The notes beneath the pieces are model-generated. The model worked only from the letters and a program-made list of their open reading frames with translations. It did no database searches and was not told the origin of the DNA. From Bacillota bacterium (GTDB lineage Bacteria > Bacillota > Bacilli > Bacillales > Cytobacillaceae), in NCBI GenBank assembly GCA_030705955.1, contig JAUZPL010000043.1:1-34069 (forward strand): a stretch of DNA of 34,069 bases. The letters are read 5' to 3'. Of this stretch, positions 29,962 to 34,069 are shown piece by piece (the first letter of the stretch is position 1; each line of letters opens with the position of its first letter). The position numbers and the translations under genes were made by a program.

Positions 29962-30004
29962 AAGGTGTGCATACAAAATTAAAAAGTATGCACACTTCTT
30001 TTTA
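29962..30004 (+). terminator. intrinsic terminator
   Basis: GTGTGCATAC pairs with GTATGCACAC, followed by TTCTTTTT; it is convergent with the lipoprotein gene. Confidence 0.9.
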
Positions 30005-30080
30005 GTAAAGTCGCAGCAATATTCTTTTTGATGACCAAGTATATTTATCACCCGTTTTTCAATTAGACACTGTTTGATTT

Positions 30081-31004
30081 TTATTCTTGTATCGCAGTTA
30101 CAATACCATCTTCTAAATAAATATATCGATCCCCTTTATAAACCCATTGTTCATCAACATCATATACTGTTATGGTTTTATTTATATCCATTGGTTTTCC
30201 CCAAGTAGAATTTCTTACTTCATCTGCTGTCATTCCAATCGATGGTTCAGGCTTGTTTACCGCTTGTATATCTGTATTATCCTGCGTATCTGTACTATTT
30301 TGCGAATCTTTTTTATTCTCCAGCTCTAAGATTTCAGCTGCATACTTGTTTTTTAAATTCTTAATATCGTTTGCATAAGTCTCATTATAATCATCTGGTA
30401 TCCTGCGAAGACTGTCATAAAAACTATCCATATCACCAGTTGATTTATAGCTTAATGCCCAATAATAAAAATCTAAAGCAACTAAATCTTTATCGTTTTC
30501 CCAATTTGCAGGGAATTTAGAATTAACTGTATAATCACCAAATTTTTTGCTATTTATCAATTGAATAATATAATTTTTGTATTTTAGAGTCTCATTGGCA
30601 AACGGTTTATTAGCTTGGATAGCTTGTAATCTAAATTTATTTACTTCACTAGAAAAAAGACCATTATAATTTTCTGGTAAGTTAACAAATTTATCAGTTA
30701 AATCTTGCCCTGTTAAATTATCTTTTTTTGTAAATAAATAAGCACTTATCGCATCATATTCAGTAACACTAAAATAATCAGGATTTTTACTTAATATGTC
30801 TATGGCTCCCTGGTAGTCTTTTTTATTAGCTAACTCCTGAATTTTTTCTTTTACATTTTCTGTTTTTTCCTGCAGGGTCATTTTTTTAACAATATGTTTA
30901 TTAGTATTCTCATGTTTTTTAGTGTTCTCATTTTTATTACCATTTGAACATCCTTGTAAAATTAAAAATATTAATAAACAACTTAATATTTTATTTGCCT
31001 TCAT
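30081..31004 (-). CDS. surface lipoprotein, hypothetical
   Basis: A 307-residue secreted lipoprotein with AGGAGGGAGG before the ATG. The N-terminus is a lipoprotein signal (KANKILSCLLIFLILQGCSN) with the lipobox LQGC, so Cys19 would be lipidated after cleavage. An Asn/Lys/Thr-rich linker follows, then helical repeats (EKIQELANKKDYQGAIDILS; FYYWALSYKSTGDMDSFYDS) resembling tetratricopeptide-like folds. The final 60 residues have PSIGMTADEVRNSTWGKPMD and a beta hairpin (VDEQWVYKGDRYIYLEDG), similar to the SmpA/OmlA-like domain. It is anchored on the outer face of the membrane. Function unknown. Confidence 0.82.
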   Translation of the reverse strand: MKANKILSCLLIFLILQGCSNGNKNENTKKHENTNKHIVKKMTLQEKTENVKEKIQELANKKDYQGAIDILSKNPDYFSVTEYDAISAYLFTKKDNLTGQDLTDKFVNLPENYNGLFSSEVNKFRLQAIQANKPFANETLKYKNYIIQLINSKKFGDYTVNSKFPANWENDKDLVALDFYYWALSYKSTGDMDSFYDSLRRIPDDYNETYANDIKNLKNKYAAEILELENKKDSQNSTDTQDNTDIQAVNKPEPSIGMTADEVRNSTWGKPMDINKTITVYDVDEQWVYKGDRYIYLEDGIVTAIQE

Positions 31005-31443
31005 ATATCCTCCCTCCTAATATATTTACTTTACTATTCATGTCTTCTGAGCAGAAGGGAGATAATATAATTTTCGGAAAATAATTGAATTTTTTATATC
31101 AAAAATTGCTTAAGTGTATGTTTTCATATACCCTATGTTTAACTTTGTTCCGTTTCGTTTGATATACTTCCGAAACGAACTTGGTATTTTTTTTTACTTT
31201 TAGTTACATACAAGAACAGGTAAAAAACAGCTTTTTAATAATATTATGTAAACTAAATAGATCGATTTTAATTATCCTTTTCTCGTAACGCTGATAAATC
31301 AATATGTTATTAAAATTCATTACAAAAGAATGCTTATGTAAAATAGATTTTAGGACAAAATGTTTTTATAAAAAGATTTATATTTGGAGGGGGAAGAAAT
31401 CGCATCAATGAACATGGTGGTTTTTGGATTTCTGATGGTGAAG
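31005..31443. other. intergenic stretch ahead of the repeat modules
   Basis: No intact gene. CGTTTCG (31151-31157) is inverted as CGAAACG (31171-31177), extended by GTT/AAC, a possible operator. Near 31390-31460 one frame reads RINEHGGFWISDGEVGRKG before a stop; this looks like the C-terminal end of a lost protein. Confidence 0.5.
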
Positions 31444-31760
31444 TAGGTCGGAAAGGTTAAAAACTTATAGGGAAAATATCGAAGGGAAACGTTTCCCTTT
31501 AAAGGAAATTATCGAAAGGAAACACTTCCTTTTTGAAGGAAAAACTCGAACATTTTCCCTTCTTTCCCTTAGAGGGAAAAACTCGATATTTTTCGAGATT
31601 TTCCGAGGGAAGGAAAACCCTTATATATAAATATAATAATTCCGTTTCCCTCTCCCATAGGTCAAGGGGTAAGTAGTCGTGCGTCAGCTATCGCACGACG
31701 ACTCCTTCCCCTATCCTTGACGAAAGAAAAATTTTCACTAAAATTTATAACTTAATGAGG
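31444..31760. repeat. repeat-AT-hairpin module 1
   Basis: Four direct units of the form AGGGAAAANNTCGA end at CGA (31469-31482, 31501-31515, 31536-31549, 31571-31586). A perfect 18-bp palindrome, AAGGGAAACGTTTCCCTT, is at 31482-31499. The core TATATATAAATATA is at 31622-31635, then TTTCCCTC. A long imperfect hairpin at 31661-31721 is closed by GTCAAGG/CCTTGAC. No T-run follows, so it is not a terminator. It aligns over its whole length with module 2, 317-320 bases further on. Confidence 0.8.
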
Positions 31761-32080
31761 TTGGTCGAAAAACAAAATAAGGGACAAGGACAAAGTTGAT
31801 AGTTGTCCTTGTCCTTAAAGAAGGTCAATCTCGGTATTTGTCCCTACCTTAAAATTAGGACAAACTCAAAAAACTTCGACTTTGACCCTACGAGGGACAA
31901 ACTCGACAAAATACCGACTTTGACCCTAGGGACAGACAACCTATATATAAATATATAAATTTCGGTGTCCCTCCCTACGGTCGAGGGGAAAGGAAGGTGG
32001 GCTTAAGCGCTGCCCACCCATCCTTCCTTCCCTTGTCCTCGACAAAGAAATTTTTCAAAAAAAATATAACGTAATGATTA
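31761..32080. repeat. repeat-AT-hairpin module 2
   Basis: It has the same order as module 1 but with AGGGACAAA-type repeats: AGGGACAAACTCGA (31893-31906), a weaker copy at 31857, and inverted copies CGACTTTGACCCTA at 31877-31890 and 31915-31928. A 12-bp inverted repeat GGACAAGGACAA/TTGTCCTTGTCC lies at 31782-31814. The identical core TATATATAAATATA is at 31942-31955, followed by TGTCCCTC. The hairpin at 31980-32043 is closed by GTCGAGG/CCTCGAC with inner GGAAGGTGGGC-type pairing. Stem sequences differ from module 1 while pairing is kept. Confidence 0.8.
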
Positions 32081-32231
32081 CGATTTAGAAAGTGAGGGAT
32101 AAAAAAATGGTGACTGAATTCTTTTGATTAAAAATTCATCATGGTACCATCGTTATTCGTTAATCCCTATAAATCTTTTTAAGATTCCTTTTTCCTCATT
32201 TTTTGTGGTTACCCTCCCACAAAACAAGTAA

Positions 32232-33284
32232 CTACTTATTTTTGACTTCTTTTATCCATTGTTTTATCTCATCGATGGTTCTAATTCCTGAACTGTCCCC
32301 ACGCTTTTTTGCTTTACTATTTATAAAACTTTTTATTTCCTCAGATGTTTTCCCTTTTGTGGCCAGTTCCTTTGCTATTTTTTTATCCCTAAATAATTGC
32401 TGCCTTAGCCGGTTTTTTTCTCTTACGATTTCCGGATCATTTTCTCTATTCTTTAAATCACGGTCTTTTCGCATCGATTTTTTGCACAAAATATCTCCAC
32501 AACAACTTTTGTTTAGGTTTTTTGTTAACCGGTACACACGGCCACAATAACTGCATATGGAGAACGGCATTTCATAAACACTTGCAAAATATAATTCAGC
32601 CCAAGCTAAAGTTAATAATCCAGATTTAGACTCTACGGCAAAACAATGGCTATCTTTCCCGTTAAATTCAATTCCTACTGGCTTGAAAGATGTGTTCTTG
32701 ATTCGTTGGGTCATTAAATAACCAGGAAGTCTCATCTGACTTAAATACTTAAGGTAACTTGTATATTCACTTGTTATATCAAGGATTTCTGAATTTAATG
32801 CTCTACCTTCGGAATCGCTTTTTAACCTTAAAAAAGTTTGTCCAATTAACATTATGATTTCAAAAATGAGTGGAAAAGTTTTCTTTTCTCTCTCAATGTT
32901 ATTTCTGAATAGATAATCTTCATCTGTGATCTGTGTAGGGGAAACCCATTGGGATTCAGTTAAGTGCCCAGGATGCAGTTTCAATTCTTCCATTGTCCTT
33001 TTTAAAATAACAGGGATTATGAGTTCATCAGGGTTGTTTTCCTCTTCAAATGCTTCGGGATTTTGATGGTACAGTTTCATGAAAACTTTTGCTAACGAAC
33101 TAACTATCGGCAATGGTTTTTTTGCCTCAGAAGCACCTTTTGATAGCATAATATCCTCTTTGTCTACCCAAAAATCTTTATCCTTTTCATTTTTCACCGT
33201 ATAGTCCAGAAATAACTCAAATTCTTTCCCAAAAATCAAACAACCAGTAACGTCATGAGATATATAAATATTAACGTTATTCAA
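32232..33284 (-). CDS. hypothetical protein with C-terminal cysteine zinc finger
   Basis: A 350-residue protein starting at TTG behind AAGGGG. The N-terminal 220 residues are mixed alpha/beta with no motif I know (FELFLDYTVKNEKDKDFWVD; FKPVGIEFNGKDSHCFAVES). At about residues 243-275 there is a cysteine-rich finger, ICSYCGRVYRLTKNLNKSCC then GDILCKKSMRKDRDLKNREN, resembling the zinc finger at the end of CGNR-type regulators, followed by a long basic tail. The start codon region carries AATATTAAC, one of the AT-site 9-mers. Its place beside the repeat-hairpin modules makes a DNA-binding role for them worth testing. Confidence 0.65.
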   Translation of the reverse strand: MNNVNIYISHDVTGCLIFGKEFELFLDYTVKNEKDKDFWVDKEDIMLSKGASEAKKPLPIVSSLAKVFMKLYHQNPEAFEEENNPDELIIPVILKRTMEELKLHPGHLTESQWVSPTQITDEDYLFRNNIEREKKTFPLIFEIIMLIGQTFLRLKSDSEGRALNSEILDITSEYTSYLKYLSQMRLPGYLMTQRIKNTSFKPVGIEFNGKDSHCFAVESKSGLLTLAWAELYFASVYEMPFSICSYCGRVYRLTKNLNKSCCGDILCKKSMRKDRDLKNRENDPEIVREKNRLRQQLFRDKKIAKELATKGKTSEEIKSFINSKAKKRGDSSGIRTIDEIKQWIKEVKNK

Positions 33285-33421
33285 TAGAATTCAACCCCTT
33301 GTCATTATTGTATTTATTAATATGTAACGTTTTATATCTGATTTTCCAAAACGTTATTTTAAGTATAACATAAAGGTACAACAAGCAAAACAAAAACAAT
33401 ATTGAAAGGAGAAGGGGAATT

Positions 33422-33622
33422 TTGGTAAATAAAGTTTTTCAAAAGAATGCTTGGTTTTTTGAAATTAAAGAAGGTATTCCGTATTACGCAATTGCTAATA
33501 AGCTAGGCGTCCACAAAAACACTTTACGAAATTGGATTGAAAGAGAAATGGCTCCAGAAATGAAAACGAAGGTTTTACATGCGATTTCTGAAATTAAGGA
33601 AGAGTTAGCAAATGTTCAATAA
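33422..33622 (+). CDS. helix-turn-helix protein upstream of the primase-helicase
   Basis: A 66-residue protein starting at TTG behind AAAGGAGAAGGGG. Residues 10-45 (FEIKEGIPYYAIANKLGVHK, NTLRNWIEREMAPEMK) are a helix-turn-helix of the resolvase/Hin or phage-regulator type, with the recognition helix HKNTLRNWIE. The C-terminal helix may dimerise. It heads the plus-strand operon that leads to the primase-helicase and probably regulates it. A similar small regulator precedes replication genes in many Bacillus and Listeria phages. Confidence 0.78.
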   Translation: MVNKVFQKNAWFFEIKEGIPYYAIANKLGVHKNTLRNWIEREMAPEMKTKVLHAISEIKEELANVQ

Positions 33623-33662
33623 GAAAAGATAAATTGCAGTGATCATCAAAACAGCTAATGAA

Positions 33663-33817
33663 TTGGAAACAGAAGTTTCATCTGGATTGAAAGCGCGTAT
33701 GAGTATGCTCGGAAAATTGCATTTCATGCAGGACTTGAAAAGGGCTGTGTTAATGGAGATGTTTGTACTTTGGATTTAAAAGATGGAGAGGTGGTATGCA
33801 AGTGTTTAGTCAAATAG
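33663..33817 (+). pseudogene. small gene with a one-base frameshift
   Basis: One frame encodes LETEVSSG. A second, two bases on, encodes IESAYEYARKIAFHAGLEKG and CVNGDVCTLDLKDGEVVCKC up to TAG at 33815-33817. Restoring a single T at about 33682 would give one continuous small protein (LETEVSSGFESAYEYARK...). Either the gene is broken or the base is a sequencing or assembly error. It precedes the primase-helicase start by 34 bases. Confidence 0.5.
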
Positions 33818-33851
33818 AAAATAAGTCGCAAAAAGAAAGTTGGTGAATTGA

Positions 33852-34069
33852 TTGGAAACTAAACTGGATTTAATCGCATTGTTGGATTATATCGACCCAT
33901 CATTCTTAGATTATCAGGAATGGCTTAATGTTGGAATGGCCTTAAGGCAAGAAGGCTATACGGCAAGTGACTGGGATGAGTGGAGCAGACGGGATGGAGC
34001 GCGATACCATCCAGGGGAATGCTTCAAAAAATGGACTACATTCGAAGGTAGCGGCATTACAGGAGCAAC
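33852..34069 (+). CDS. phage/plasmid primase-helicase, N-terminal part (PriCT-like), open at the window end
   Basis: A TTG start opens 72 residues and two bases of an unfinished codon. The sequence IALLDYIDPSFLDYQEWLNV, GMALRQEGYTASDWDEWSRR and YHPGECFKKWTTFEGSGITG is the PriCT-type N-terminal domain of phage primase-helicase proteins. The C-terminal domains of such a protein begin the window at base 1, but the reading frame would be one base out if the ends were joined directly, and the expected middle region is missing. The Shine-Dalgarno is weak (GGTG), so coupling to the upstream small gene is likely. Confidence 0.85.
   Translation, partial: METKLDLIALLDYIDPSFLDYQEWLNVGMALRQEGYTASDWDEWSRRDGARYHPGECFKKWTTFEGSGITGA

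Noticed and set aside
31661-32043. Long hairpins in modules 1 and 2 as ordinary terminators
   Set aside because: No T-run follows on either strand and each hairpin sits inside a repeated, conserved layout.
33796-33846. 16-codon ORF just before the primase-helicase
   Set aside because: It has a fair ribosome-binding site but is too short, and overlaps the frame of the interrupted gene.
1-34069. Insertion sequences, retron or reverse transcriptase, rRNA operon
   Set aside because: No transposase, reverse transcriptase or rRNA sequence was recognised in any frame.

Overview
This is low-GC Firmicute DNA, most likely from Bacillaceae (Bacillus/Priestia-like). Purine-rich ribosome-binding sites precede nearly every gene, TTG and GTG starts are common, and the protein families are typical of Bacillus plasmids and phages. 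The window reads as a circular plasmid or phage-plasmid cut open inside one gene. It ends inside the N-terminal PriCT-like part of a phage primase-helicase (33852-34069) and begins inside the helicase part of the same kind of protein (1-1686). The frames do not join directly, so the middle of that gene is absent.

Layout. (a) 31.4 kb through the ends to 2.1 kb is a phage-type replication neighbourhood: the primase-helicase, small regulators, a zinc-finger protein, and three non-coding modules of one architecture (short AGGG-containing repeats, a TATATAAATA core, then a long GC-rich hairpin). (b) 2.3-7.0 kb is a phage-like operon: a sigma-like regulator, small proteins, a tape-measure protein and a Dit-like baseplate protein, with no capsid or terminase large subunit in view. 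(c) 7.0-13.5 kb is accessory cargo: a TM2 protein, small membrane proteins, a CPBP protease homologue, a DUF2569 protein, a PemK/MazF-like toxin, and a gene behind a candidate translational-attenuation leader. (d) 13.7-16.3 kb is a minus-strand operon with an FtsK/TcpA-like ATPase and a replication-relaxation protein, probably for mobilisation or DNA handling. (e) 16.3-19.1 kb has a 148-bp structured sequence present twice, bracketing an HTH protein and a membrane-anchored DUF559-like nuclease. (f) 19.1-22.4 kb has an RHH/coiled-coil plasmid protein with GTTAAC operator-like sites, a tyrosine recombinase, a structured RNA ending in a terminator, and a BECR-like nuclease. (g) 22.7-27.4 kb is the plasmid core: ParA with an RHH partner, seven 21-bp-spaced iterons and a Rep_3 initiator, with a small-gene operon containing a GIY-YIG protein. 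(h) 27.5-31.0 kb has a DUF771 protein, decayed phage genes including a broken terminase small subunit, a zinc-ribbon protein and a lipoprotein.

The element therefore carries two replication systems: a Rep_3/iteron plasmid replicon with ParA partition, and a phage-type helicase with three unusual repeat-hairpin modules around it. AT-rich sites built on GTTAATATT are scattered around the element and concentrated near the partition genes, including inside the coding sequence of the RHH partner. No rRNA, tRNA, CRISPR array or intact insertion sequence was seen. All family assignments come from reading the sequence; no database search was run.
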